Shown: positions 7,840 to 15,924 of the stretch, in pieces | Layout of the letters: every line of letters begins with the position of its first letter | Position numbering within the stretch: the first letter of the stretch is position 1 | Assembly (NCBI GenBank): GCA_902364975.1 | Contig: CABJFQ010000005.1 | Coordinates: forward strand, 1-64,000 | Direction of reading: 5' to 3' | Length of the DNA: 64,000 nucleotides | Origin: Coriobacteriaceae bacterium | GTDB taxonomy: Bacteria > Actinomycetota > Coriobacteriia > Coriobacteriales > Coriobacteriaceae | Notes under the pieces: model-generated | What the model saw: only the letters and a program-made list of their open reading frames with translations | What the model was told of the DNA's origin: nothing | The model's database searches: none | Program-made: the position numbers and the translations under genes

Positions 7840-10800
7840 CTAGGCCCGCGGTACGATCGGGCGGTTAACTTTGGCTAGCATATCAGAAGCGCACGAATCG
7901 AGCGCCCAACTCCGGAAAGCCGAGAACTCCATGCGCGAGCGCAAGCCCTCCAAATAGCGAATTGACCTGCTCAATTGCACACGGCCGGGGTTTTCGGCCA
8001 TCGCGATGCGACGGGTGTCGTCAAACCCCGAAATGCGACAGAAACCAAGCTCTTCGAAGATTCCCAGGCCACTTTCCACCGAGCGCTCGTCGACCGGCGT
8101 GCGAGCATCGATGGCAAGGCACATCTGCGCGATGTCGATATCGCTTGCGCAGAATGAATCATCCCCGGTCTTACCGCGGTTGGAGCGCCACATGGTCTGC
8201 AACGCACGATAGAGTGTGACGAGTTCGTCGCGCTCGGGTGCGTAGCAGTCGAGCAGGCGCTCGTTGATGCGGGCGTCGCGCGACGAATAGAGCAGGTGGA
8301 TCACGGCGGGCTGTCCGTCACGACCGGCACGCCCGCTCATCTGGTTGAACTCAATGGCGCCAAACGGCATGTGGTACAGCACGACATGGCGGATATCGGG
8401 CAGATTGACACCCTCGCCAAAGGCAGAGGTCGAGACGATGCAGCTGAGGCTTCCGTCTCGGAATGCTTCCTCCACGCGGCGGCGATCGGAGCGCGCAAGC
8501 CCCGCGTTATAGAACGCGATATGGGTTGCGCAATCGGGCACACGCTTGCGCAACGTCTTGGCGAGCGCCACGGACTGGTCGCGCGAATTGACGTAAATGA
8601 CGGTCTTCTCCCCCGTCGCCACGATCGACACCAAACGGTTCTCGCGGCTCGCAAGGTCGCGGTCGTCCTCGAGCTGCAGGTTCTCGCGCACCGTCTCGTC
8701 GACCACCGTGCGAGTAATCGGCAGCATGCGGGCAAGCTCGGCCACGACCGGAGCCGTCGCGGTGGCCGTCGCAGCCATAACAACCGGGTCGCCCAGGGCT
8801 TTGAGGATATCGGGCATGTCGAGATAGGCGCTGCGGTCGCCGCCCTTGGCAAGGCCGGCGTGGTGCGCCTCATCGATAACGACAAAGCCGATGCGGCCCG
8901 AACGCGCGAAGCGGTCACGGTGGATAGATAGGAACTCGGGCGTCGTGAGCACGATACCGGTGCGGCCCGAAGCTAGGCCGGCGAACACATCATCGCGTGC
9001 GGCCTCCACGGTCTCGCCGGTCAGCACGCCAACGCCAATGCCAAGCGCTGCCATCGTCGACGAGAGGTGATAGGCCTGGTCGGCAACAAGCGCGCGCAGC
9101 GGATAGACAAAGATGCTCGCACGTCCGCGAAGGACAGCCTCGCGCGCAGCATGTACATGGAAGATGAGAGACTTGCCGCGGCCCGTTCCCATAACGGCCA
9201 AGACGCTCTGGTGGTCGGCCAAGGCATCGAGCGCCTCAACCTGCGCGCGGTGCGGCTGGTTCGATCCGATAAAGCTATGGATAAGCGAGCGCGTGAGCTC
9301 GGTATAGGAAAGCTGGGCGAGCGTCTCGCGTTTACGCGACTCCAGGCGCAGGCCAGAATCCGCCGGCTGCACGCCGCGGCGAAGCTCGCACGCCGGATCA
9401 TCGACGCTGGGCAGCGTGGTATCGCGAACCAGAACATCCTTGATCATGAGCTTTGGCTTTACGCGACCTTGCCAATGCTCGGCCACGGCCTCGAACACCA
9501 AGTCGACGGCGCTATCGCAATTGATGAGCTTATCGATCTGCGGCACGCGGAACATAATGGCCGGCACACTCGCGGCGCCATCGGTCGCCACAAAGCGCAT
9601 GTGCTCGCCGGTTTTGCCCACCACGGCGCGGTCGCACATCGTCACGCCCTCGGCAGCCAGCAGCGGCACCTTGTTGCCCTGGCCAAACGGCTCAAGACGG
9701 GAGATCTGCTCGATGGTCTCGATATTCAGCTCGGAAAGGTCGACGGTGGCGGCGACCTCGTCGGTGTCTTCAAAGTCCTCGGCGGGAAGCTCCGATAGCA
9801 CGGCGGAAAGGCGGCGGCGGAACTCATCGAGCTTGGATGCCTCGATGGTCACACCCACCGCACCGGCATGTCCGCCGCGACGAATCAGCAGGTCGGAACA
9901 GCGCTCGACGGCGTCAAACAGGTTAACTTTGCCCACCGAGCGACCAGAGCCGCGCGCGATACCGTCCTCGATCGAGAACAGTAGCGCCGGCACGTGATAG
10001 CGGTTGGTCAGACGGCTTGCCACGATGCCCTTGACGCCCTCGTGCCAGCCCTCGCCACCCACGACGATTGCGCGCCCGCCGTCATAAGTCTCCTCGACCT
10101 TCGCCATGGCATCGCGCGTAAGCTCGGCCTCGATCTCGCGGCGTTGGCGATTGATTTCCTCGAGCTCGGCGGCAAGAGTGCTCGCTTCGATGGGGTCGCG
10201 GGCAAGCAGCAGGTCGAGCGCCAGCTTGGGATCAGCCATGCGGCCGGCAGCATTCAGACGAGGGATGAGCGAAAACGACAGGCCGTCGGCCGTAATGGTA
10301 GAAAGGTCGGCCTTGGCAAGTGCGGCAAGCGCGATATAGCCGGGGCGGGCCGTCACGCGCATCTGCTGGATGCCCTCGGCGACCAGTGCGCGATTCTCGG
10401 GCGTGAGCGGCATCATGTCGGACACGGTGCCCAGCGCTGCGACCTCTATCAGCGAACGCCAATACGACGGCTTGCCCAAACGCTCGCCCAGGACCTGCAC
10501 CAGCTTGAGCGCCACGCCGGCACCGGCAAGCTCGCGCGAGGGACCCTCGTCCTCGAGCTTGGGGTCGGTCAGGGGCACGCCCTGCGGCACCTGGTCGGAG
10601 GGCTCGTGATGGTCCGTGACCACCAAATCGATCCCCAGGCTCTCCAGATAGGAAACCTCTTCCTTGGCGGCAATACCGTTATCGACGGTCACAATCAGGT
10701 TGGGTTGGGCGAGCTCGTTGACGCGGTCGAGCGCCGCACGCGACAGGCCGTAGCCCTCGTCAAAGCGATGCGGAATAAACGGCGTGACATCGGCGCCAAA

Positions 10801-11127
10801 CGTGCGCAATGCCTCGGTCAACAGGCAGGTCGACGTAATACCGTCAACATCAAAATCGCCAAAGACCGCAATGTGCTCGTGGCTGCGAATAGCGCGCTCA
10901 ACGCGGTCGGCGACGACCGCCATGCCCGGAATAACGAGCGGGTCGGCCCAGTCGCGATCGAGCGAAGGCGTCAAAAACAGCTGGCCTTCTTCGATGGATG
11001 TAATGCCGTGCGCAACCATAATGCGCGCCACCAGCCCGGGTATGCCCAGGCCAGCCGAAAACTCCTTTTCGAGCTCGGGGTTTTGCCGAGCGACTGCCCA
11101 GCGATGCGTCGTCTTAAGCGATGACAT
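7840..11127 (-). CDS. recJ: RecJ exonuclease fused to a RecQ-like helicase
   Basis: The N-terminal half is a complete RecJ single-strand 5'-3' exonuclease. DHH motifs are FGDFDVDGITS, VTVDNGIA and VVTDHHEP, followed by the DHHA1 part with GGHAGAVGVTIE and an OB-fold region. From about residue 600 a superfamily-2 helicase follows: Walker A MGTGRGKSLIF, DEAH box VVIDEAHHAG, SAT-like motif VMAATATATAP and motif VI QMSGRAGRDGQP. Product about 1095 aa. RecJ and RecQ act together in recombinational repair, so the fusion joins two partners in one chain. The ATG at 11127 has only a weak binding site; a GTG at 11172 gives 15 more residues. A 21-codon frame overlaps the start. Confidence 0.9.
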   Translation of the reverse strand: MSSLKTTHRWAVARQNPELEKEFSAGLGIPGLVARIMVAHGITSIEEGQLFLTPSLDRDWADPLVIPGMAVVADRVERAIRSHEHIAVFGDFDVDGITSTCLLTEALRTFGADVTPFIPHRFDEGYGLSRAALDRVNELAQPNLIVTVDNGIAAKEEVSYLESLGIDLVVTDHHEPSDQVPQGVPLTDPKLEDEGPSRELAGAGVALKLVQVLGERLGKPSYWRSLIEVAALGTVSDMMPLTPENRALVAEGIQQMRVTARPGYIALAALAKADLSTITADGLSFSLIPRLNAAGRMADPKLALDLLLARDPIEASTLAAELEEINRQRREIEAELTRDAMAKVEETYDGGRAIVVGGEGWHEGVKGIVASRLTNRYHVPALLFSIEDGIARGSGRSVGKVNLFDAVERCSDLLIRRGGHAGAVGVTIEASKLDEFRRRLSAVLSELPAEDFEDTDEVAATVDLSELNIETIEQISRLEPFGQGNKVPLLAAEGVTMCDRAVVGKTGEHMRFVATDGAASVPAIMFRVPQIDKLINCDSAVDLVFEAVAEHWQGRVKPKLMIKDVLVRDTTLPSVDDPACELRRGVQPADSGLRLESRKRETLAQLSYTELTRSLIHSFIGSNQPHRAQVEALDALADHQSVLAVMGTGRGKSLIFHVHAAREAVLRGRASIFVYPLRALVADQAYHLSSTMAALGIGVGVLTGETVEAARDDVFAGLASGRTGIVLTTPEFLSIHRDRFARSGRIGFVVIDEAHHAGLAKGGDRSAYLDMPDILKALGDPVVMAATATATAPVVAELARMLPITRTVVDETVRENLQLEDDRDLASRENRLVSIVATGEKTVIYVNSRDQSVALAKTLRKRVPDCATHIAFYNAGLARSDRRRVEEAFRDGSLSCIVSTSAFGEGVNLPDIRHVVLYHMPFGAIEFNQMSGRAGRDGQPAVIHLLYSSRDARINERLLDCYAPERDELVTLYRALQTMWRSNRGKTGDDSFCASDIDIAQMCLAIDARTPVDERSVESGLGIFEELGFCRISGFDDTRRIAMAENPGRVQLSRSIRYLEGLRSRMEFSAFRSWALDSCASDMLAKVNRPIVPRA

Positions 11128-11179
11128 AGGCGCCCACCCCCGATAGGGGCAGGTCGCCGCGATACCTCTCACGGTTCAT
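11114..11179 (-). other. Possible 21-aa leader peptide overlapping the recJ start
   Basis: An ATG at 11179 with GAGGA 9 nt upstream opens a 21-codon frame (MNRERYRGDL...). It stops with TAA at 11114, 14 bases inside recJ. The recJ ATG itself has a poor binding site, so translational coupling is possible. A chance frame is the alternative. Confidence 0.35.
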
Positions 11180-11235
11180 AGCGATGAGTCCTCTGTGTAT
11201 GCCCGCTTCGGCAGGCAGATCTGTTGAACGGATTT

Positions 11236-11241
11236 ATTATA
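11236..11241 (-). promoter_or_regulatory. Consensus -10 box upstream of recJ
   Basis: TATAAT on the minus strand about 110 bp before the recJ start, in an otherwise gene-free gap (11180-11403). No good -35 box sits at the usual distance. Confidence 0.4.
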
Positions 11242-11403
11242 CCGTGCAGAGCAGACGCAAATCGCCGCAGCACGCCGCGGTTTCGGTAAACGATGCCGGT
11301 AATAGCCTCGAAATATTCGAGCGTTTCTGACGCACGGACGCATGCGAGCGTCTAGCATATCCATTCAAAACGGGTTCACGGGCAAAGGGAGTCACAAGCG
11401 CAT

Positions 11404-12402
11404 ATGAAGCAATGGGTTGGACTGGGCAAGTTTCTCGCGGGGCACATGCAGGTCATCGTTCCGATTTGCGTGGCACTCGGCGTGCTCTTTCCCCAACAGA
11501 TTGGCGTACTCAAGCCCATCGTTCCCACCTTGTTTGCCTTTATGACGTTTCAGGGTGCGCTCAGCAACACCTTTCACCAGGTAACCGAGGTGTTCCGCCG
11601 TCCGTTGCACCTAGTCTTGGCGCTGCTCGTCTCGGCGGTGCTTATTCCCATCGCGGCGTATGCCATGGGGTCACTCTTCTTTGGCTCCAACCCCAACCTT
11701 GTCTGCGGCATTGTGCTCGAATACAGCGTGCCCGTGGCCGTCACCGCTTTTATGTGGATCAGCATGTTCGGCGGCAACGGCCCGCTCGCGCTCACCATCA
11801 TCCTGACGTCCTCGGTCATCTCACCTGTGACGATTCCGCTTACGCTCAAGCTCCTGCTGGGCGCCACCGTCTCGATCGACGTGCCGAGCATGATGCAGAA
11901 CATGGCCTTTATGATCGCCATCCCCGCTGTGCTCGGTATTGCCATCAATGAACTCACGCGCGGCTGGGGCCACGAGAAACTCTCTCCCGTGCTCTCGCCC
12001 GCCTGCAAGTTCATGATGATGGGCGTCATCGCGTCCAACTCCACCGCTATGAGCGAGTACGTGCTGCACATAAACGCGGTGCGCCTGGAAGTCGCCCTCT
12101 TTATTTTGGTCTTCGCCATCAGCGGCTTTGTCGTCGGTTTTCTGGTCGCACGTGCGCTGCATCTGCCATATAGCGAGACGACTACCATGTGCTTTACCTG
12201 CGGCATGCGCAACATCTCTTCGGGTGCCGTCATCGCCACGCAGTACTTTCCGGGCGAGGTCGTGTTCCCCGTCATGTGCGGCACGCTGTTTCAGCAGGTG
12301 CTGGCCTCGATTATCGGGCATCTCTTTGAGTGCCTAACCTGCGAGGAGCGCACCAAACAGCGCAAGCGGGTCGAAGCCGGCCGCGACGCCATGGCGCGCT
12401 AG
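11404..12402 (+). CDS. Bile acid:sodium symporter (BASS) family transporter
   Basis: This 332-aa integral membrane protein has about ten hydrophobic segments. It carries BASS-like features such as FMTFQGAL near the first helices, a NPNLVCGIVLEYSVPVAV-type stretch, and FTCGMRNISSGAVIATQYFP in the helix-8/9 region, close to the sodium-binding crossover of this fold. Family members move bile acids, pantoate, pyruvate or other organic anions with sodium; the substrate here cannot be told. It is transcribed alone, divergent from recJ. Its last codons lie 30 bp before the end of the convergent GalT-like gene. Confidence 0.82.
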   Translation: MKQWVGLGKFLAGHMQVIVPICVALGVLFPQQIGVLKPIVPTLFAFMTFQGALSNTFHQVTEVFRRPLHLVLALLVSAVLIPIAAYAMGSLFFGSNPNLVCGIVLEYSVPVAVTAFMWISMFGGNGPLALTIILTSSVISPVTIPLTLKLLLGATVSIDVPSMMQNMAFMIAIPAVLGIAINELTRGWGHEKLSPVLSPACKFMMMGVIASNSTAMSEYVLHINAVRLEVALFILVFAISGFVVGFLVARALHLPYSETTTMCFTCGMRNISSGAVIATQYFPGEVVFPVMCGTLFQQVLASIIGHLFECLTCEERTKQRKRVEAGRDAMAR

Positions 12403-12432
12403 GCTGTCCGCATTACGCGGGTGTTAGTCTTG

Positions 12433-13230
12433 CTATACGAGCGTTTCCAGATGCGCACGCAGACGCTCAGCATCGATATCGAGCGTCGTCTCGGCATTGA
12501 CTTGGGCCAAACGATAGCCGACAAAGTAGGGCGAAACCACCCAACGCGGCAGCGCCTTGGCAATGGTCCGACCGCCCAGGTGATAGAAGAACAAGTTGTA
12601 CGACTCTGCGCGACCACCGTGGTGCTCGTTTAGGATATAGCGCAGAGCTACCTGGATCGCATCGGCAAAGAGATCCGCCTCGGCTTGGTCTCGTGCGTCA
12701 TCGCTGGCGGCGATTCCCTGCGGGGCTGAAACGTTGATCTCAAAGAACCCCATGATCGGTTCGGTTGAGATATTGACCGAGATTCTCCCCTGTTGCCAGA
12801 CATTGATGCCTTCGAAATTGGCGGAAGTCAGCGAAGTGTAGCCGTCTTCCTGCTCCAAACCCACAATCTGCATGTGCGGATGAACGAGACTACCGCCCGA
12901 GAGCGGACCCTTGTTCTTGTACATGAGAACGCTGCGATACTGCTGTGAATCGATCATCTGCTGCCAGCAACCCAGGGCAAACCGCATCACATGGTGGAGT
13001 TCATCCGGCTCATAGATCACCAGGTCGGCATCGTGATCGGCCGACTCGATCAGCACGGTTTGACGGGTGGCGCGCAGGGTCTTGAACTTATTCTCGAGCC
13101 AGATGCAGTCACCATCGCGCCGGATGATATCGGCAAGTTCCTCGGTATCGCAAAAGGGACACGCGGTGCCAGGGCGCCGGTTGTCGTCGGGCTTACCGTT
13201 CGCCTGCTGAACGTCAAATACCAGCGCCAC
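12433..13230 (-). CDS. GalT/HIT-superfamily protein (DUF4931-like)
   Basis: The 265-aa protein has a CPFCDTEEL zinc-binding-type motif near residue 25 and a catalytic-type HPHMQIVG motif (near residue 117), as in galactose-1-phosphate uridylyltransferases and other HIT-fold nucleotidyl transferases. It is shorter than true GalT and resembles proteins annotated DUF4931. The start is a GTG with GGAGG 8 nt upstream; that site lies inside the end of cutC, 3 bp away, so the two genes are one operon. The substrate is unknown. Confidence 0.75.
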   Translation of the reverse strand: MALVFDVQQANGKPDDNRRPGTACPFCDTEELADIIRRDGDCIWLENKFKTLRATRQTVLIESADHDADLVIYEPDELHHVMRFALGCWQQMIDSQQYRSVLMYKNKGPLSGGSLVHPHMQIVGLEQEDGYTSLTSANFEGINVWQQGRISVNISTEPIMGFFEINVSAPQGIAASDDARDQAEADLFADAIQVALRYILNEHHGGRAESYNLFFYHLGGRTIAKALPRWVVSPYFVGYRLAQVNAETTLDIDAERLRAHLETLV

Positions 13231-13233
13231 GGG

Positions 13234-13911
13234 TTACGCCTCCAGCGGCACGATCTTGGTGCCATGGAGCTCGGAGACGCTCAATGCCGCCGCCACGGTA
13301 TCGCGGTTGGCCGTAGAAATGCCGCCGCCGGGAAGGATGGTCAGGCGGTCGCCCGCATACTCGACAAGACGCGACAGGTGCTCCAGGTTGTCCTCGATCG
13401 GCGTTCCGGCAGCACCACCATGCGTCAGGATGCGCGTGATGCCGCAGTCGGCGAGTGTGTCAATGGCGTCCAGCTGAGCCTCGGGCGAGAGCTGGTCAAA
13501 GGCCATGTGGAAGGTGATATCGATGGCCCCGCGCTTGCACTCCTCGGTCGCGCAGCCCGTAGCCATCACGAGGGCGCCGAGGGTGAGCTCGTCGAGCGCC
13601 CAGCCGCCGGCACAGGGCTTGCAGCAGCCAAAGACCAGGCCGTCAACGCCGGCGCTCACGGCAAGACCCAAGTCCATCTCCATCATGCGCAGCTCGTCCT
13701 GGTTGTAGTGAAAGTCACCGCCACGCGGGCGAATCATGCACATCACTCGCGCGTCATGCTCGTGAGCATAGCTGACCGTAGTGCTGATAACGCCGGCCGA
13801 GGGCGTGGTACCACCGACGGCAAGGTTGTCGCACAACTCGATGCGCTTAGCACCGGCATCGATAGCCGCCGGCACACGCTCAAAGTTCTCGGCACAAAAC
13901 TCGTACAGCAT
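13234..13911 (-). CDS. cutC: CutC family TIM-barrel protein
   Basis: The protein begins MLYEFCAENFERVPAAIDAG and has RIELCDNLAVGGTTPSAGVI and MIRPRGGDFHYN, both marks of the CutC family. It ends with RLTILPGGGIS. Product 225 aa, normal length. I choose the ATG at 13911 because GGGGG lies 6 nt upstream; the frame could extend 13 codons further. CutC was named for copper tolerance in Escherichia coli, but its biochemical role is unsettled. It is first in a two-gene operon with the GalT-like gene. Confidence 0.93.
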   Translation of the reverse strand: MLYEFCAENFERVPAAIDAGAKRIELCDNLAVGGTTPSAGVISTTVSYAHEHDARVMCMIRPRGGDFHYNQDELRMMEMDLGLAVSAGVDGLVFGCCKPCAGGWALDELTLGALVMATGCATEECKRGAIDITFHMAFDQLSPEAQLDAIDTLADCGITRILTHGGAAGTPIEDNLEHLSRLVEYAGDRLTILPGGGISTANRDTVAAALSVSELHGTKIVPLEA

Positions 13912-14009
13912 AGATAGCCCCCAGGAGACATTTCGATTTCCACACGGCATTGTCGCACGTTAAATAGCAACCCGCACGATGGAACAAAACCTTGACAAGG
14001 AGTGTCCCA

Positions 14010-14100
14010 AAGTGCCGGCACATAAGGAACGTCCCCAGGTGCCACCTTGAGCGATGGGTACTCATTTAAGTACGTCCCCAATGAGTACCCGCAGGGGACA
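14010..14100. repeat. REP-like palindromes in the cutC-padR gap
   Basis: Two nested palindromes are present. GGCAC...GTGCC encloses the phrase AAGGAACGTCCCC, and GGGTACTCATT (14056-14066) pairs with AATGAGTACCC (14080-14090) across a 13-nt loop. No gene is seen. Similar GTCCCC-containing hairpins occur at 61484, suggesting a dispersed intergenic repeat. Confidence 0.5.
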
Positions 14101-14129
14101 GACAGACCGGACTCCCTATACGACAACTG

Positions 14130-14160
14130 TTGACATCATATACTATGTGTCATATAGTAG
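14130..14160 (+). promoter_or_regulatory. padR promoter with overlapping operator palindrome
   Basis: TTGACA at 14130-14135 and TATAGT at 14153-14158 are spaced by 17 bp, a near-consensus sigma-70 promoter. The palindrome TACTAT-N7-ATAGTA (14141-14159) covers the spacer and the -10 box. A second dyad, TGTGT...ACACA, extends to about 14171. PadR proteins bind such short AT-rich dyads and often repress their own gene. Confidence 0.8.
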
Positions 14161-14195
14161 GTGTTACACAGTATACTACGAAAGGAGGTGTGCGG

Positions 14196-14516
14196 ATGGA
14201 GGCACAGATGAAGCGCGGCTTCCTCGAGGCCTGCGTGCTCGCGGCCGTCTCGGGCGAGGAATCCTACGGCTATCAGATCGTGAAGGACGTGCCCGCGAGT
14301 ATGGGGCTCACGGAATCCACGCTCTATCCGTTGCTCAAGCGCCTGGAGAAGGCGGGCTGCATCACCGCGCGCTCCGCCGAGCACAACGGGCGGCTGCGGA
14401 GGTACTACCGCATCACGGACGCCGGGCGCGAGCGTATCGCCGAGTTCCTCGCCGAATGGCCATCCGTGCAGGAGATCTACCGTTACGTGGAGGGGGCGCA
14501 CCATGACGCGCGATGA
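14196..14516 (+). CDS. PadR family transcriptional regulator
   Basis: The 106-aa protein has the PadR winged-helix pattern: MKRGFLEACVLAAV, YGYQIVKDV, LTESTLYPLLKRLEKAGCI and RRYYRITDAGRERI. ATG 14196 is chosen because AGGAGG lies 7 nt upstream; the longer frame would read through the operator. It overlaps the next gene by 14 nt and is the first gene of a PadR-HAAS-DUF4097-type operon. In such operons the regulator senses an unknown signal and controls the membrane proteins. It probably represses itself through the TACTAT palindrome. Confidence 0.92.
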   Translation: MEAQMKRGFLEACVLAAVSGEESYGYQIVKDVPASMGLTESTLYPLLKRLEKAGCITARSAEHNGRLRRYYRITDAGRERIAEFLAEWPSVQEIYRYVEGAHHDAR

Positions 14517-15135
14517 GTTCTTGAACCGGCTGGGCGAGCTTCTGGCCTGCCTGCCGGCAGATCAGGTAAAGGAAACGCAGGAGTTCTACGCGGAGGCCAT
14601 CGCCGACCGTATGGAGGACGGCATGACGGAGGCCGAGGCTGTGGCCGCCATGGGCACGCCCGGTGAGGTCGCCGAGGCAACGCTCGACGAACTGCCCGCC
14701 GTGCCGCGCGCGATCGCGAGGACCAAGCGCAAGAGCACGGCACTTCTATGGGCGCTCGCCATCGTGGGCTCTCCGGTATGGATTCCGCTGCTGCTCGCGT
14801 TCGTCGCCGTTGCCGCTGCAGTCTACATCTGTATTTGGGTTCTTGCGCTCTGCGTGTGGATCGTGGCCGCGGCATTCGGGGGCGCGGGCCTGGTAGGGCT
14901 CCTGTTCGCCGTGGACGGCATCATTATCGGGCATGTTCCGTACGTTTTGGCCTCGATGGGAATGGGATTCGCTTCCATCGGTGTGGCGCTCCTCACGGGA
15001 GCCGGCGCCTGGACGGCGTCCAAGCAGATCGCGCGCCTCTCTGCCCTTTGGGCGAAGAAAGCCGTTTCGCCCTTCTGGAAAGATCGAGGCAATAAGAGCC
15101 GCATGGGCGCCGAAGCGGCGCCGCTCACGGCATAG
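14503..15135 (+). CDS. HAAS/DUF1700 domain membrane protein
   Basis: The N-terminal 80 residues match the HAAS domain found next to PadR regulators: MTRDEFLNRLGELLACLPAD, then FYAEAIADRMEDGMTEAEAVAAMG. Three to four hydrophobic segments follow (about 80-190), so the protein sits in the membrane. Product 210 aa. It overlaps padR by 14 nt and the next gene starts 14 bp later, so all three are one operon. Its role is thought to be in envelope-related signalling; no function is proven here. Confidence 0.88.
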   Translation: MTRDEFLNRLGELLACLPADQVKETQEFYAEAIADRMEDGMTEAEAVAAMGTPGEVAEATLDELPAVPRAIARTKRKSTALLWALAIVGSPVWIPLLLAFVAVAAAVYICIWVLALCVWIVAAAFGGAGLVGLLFAVDGIIIGHVPYVLASMGMGFASIGVALLTGAGAWTASKQIARLSALWAKKAVSPFWKDRGNKSRMGAEAAPLTA

Positions 15136-15149
15136 GAAGGAGTGCAAAC

Positions 15150-15413
15150 ATGTCCAGCGTAAAAAGGATTTACCTTGCCGTAGCGGGTGGGCTTGTTGCC
15201 ACGGGGCTCGTCCTGGCTGCTATCGGATTTGTGGCCTCCGGCTTTAACCTCGCTGTGCTCAACACGCAGATCGACCTGCGCGATGACACCATCATTCTGG
15301 GTGGTGTTGAAATAGACGACCCGACAGGGCTTCCACTCATCGAGCAGCTTGCCGAGGTCGGCGAGATCCATATTGGATCTGCAACGACTGGTTCGTCTTC
15401 TCCTCGCAAATGA
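15150..15413 (+). pseudogene. Truncated membrane-anchored protein, likely DUF4097 type
   Basis: Only the N-terminus remains: one transmembrane segment (about residues 8-30, AVAGGLVATGLVLAAIGFVA) and a short extracellular start, then a stop after 87 codons. In PadR-HAAS operons the third gene usually encodes a DUF4097 beta-repeat protein of 250-400 aa. A related intact gene is at 52841-53743. The reading ends where mobile-element remains begin (about 15380), so the gene seems cut by an insertion. It may still make a small membrane peptide. Confidence 0.65.
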
Positions 15414-15600
15414 TCGAGCTCGTAGCAGCCGTCCCCCCCCTTCGGGCGCACCACGACGGGCATGAGCACGCCGCGCTCGGAGCCTTTTTGCGAGACCTTC
15501 CGTCACGCTCTTCCTGCGTGGTGAACCGGTCATCGACCGACGAGAGGCTGATGGGAATCTCTCGACTTCGGGCCAATCCCGCTCACCGATCTGGTCTTCC
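15378..15600 (-). pseudogene. Decayed fragment resembling a ParB-like nuclease domain
   Basis: Two minus-strand frames hold pieces that fit a ParB N-terminus: SREIPISL with DDRFTTQEER (about 15560), then in another frame GVLMPVVVRPKGGDGCYEL (about 15420-15480). A frameshift separates them and the GHRR motif is missing. ParB-like genes of this kind are carried by conjugative elements. The match is from memory and weak. Confidence 0.35.
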
Positions 15601-15654
15601 TTCGTGATGCGCACATAAGCGAGCAGACACCGCGCAGTGCTTCAGCGCGGCCGC

Positions 15655-15873
15655 ACTTCCACGTCTATGACGGAGGTGCCCGGCGGCGTCTTGGCAATCC
15701 CCTTGTTTGCAGGCGTTAGCGCGTGGGGATCGCCCACTCGGGGGTCGAGGCCGCCGAGGACGGCGGCGAACCTCGCGGTGTCATTCGACATCGCGAGGTT
15801 CCCGGACCATGACCACCTGGCCTCGTACCGCGGCATAGCCCCAAGGGTGAGGAGCTTCGGCACGTCGATCAGG
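15655..15873 (+). pseudogene. IS110-family transposase remnant
   Basis: The frame contains TAANLAVSFDIARFPDHDHL (15760-15819), followed by ASYRGIAPRVRSFGTSI. This is the signature of the C-terminal (Transposase_20) domain of IS110 transposases, where DIARFPS.D.LASY.GLAPR..QSGTSI is typical. A preceding TEVPGG fits the VPGVG motif but is separated by about 70 bp of foreign sequence. The catalytic N-terminus is absent, so the element is dead. Confidence 0.65.
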
Positions 15874-15924
15874 GCGCCCGCGCAGCGTCGGCCGGTCCGC
15901 CGTTCGGCAGAACGGCGGAAGTCC

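Noticed and set aside
14140-14196. Longer PadR start at 14130
   Set aside because: It would translate the promoter -10 box and operator, and AGGAGG clearly marks the ATG at 14196.
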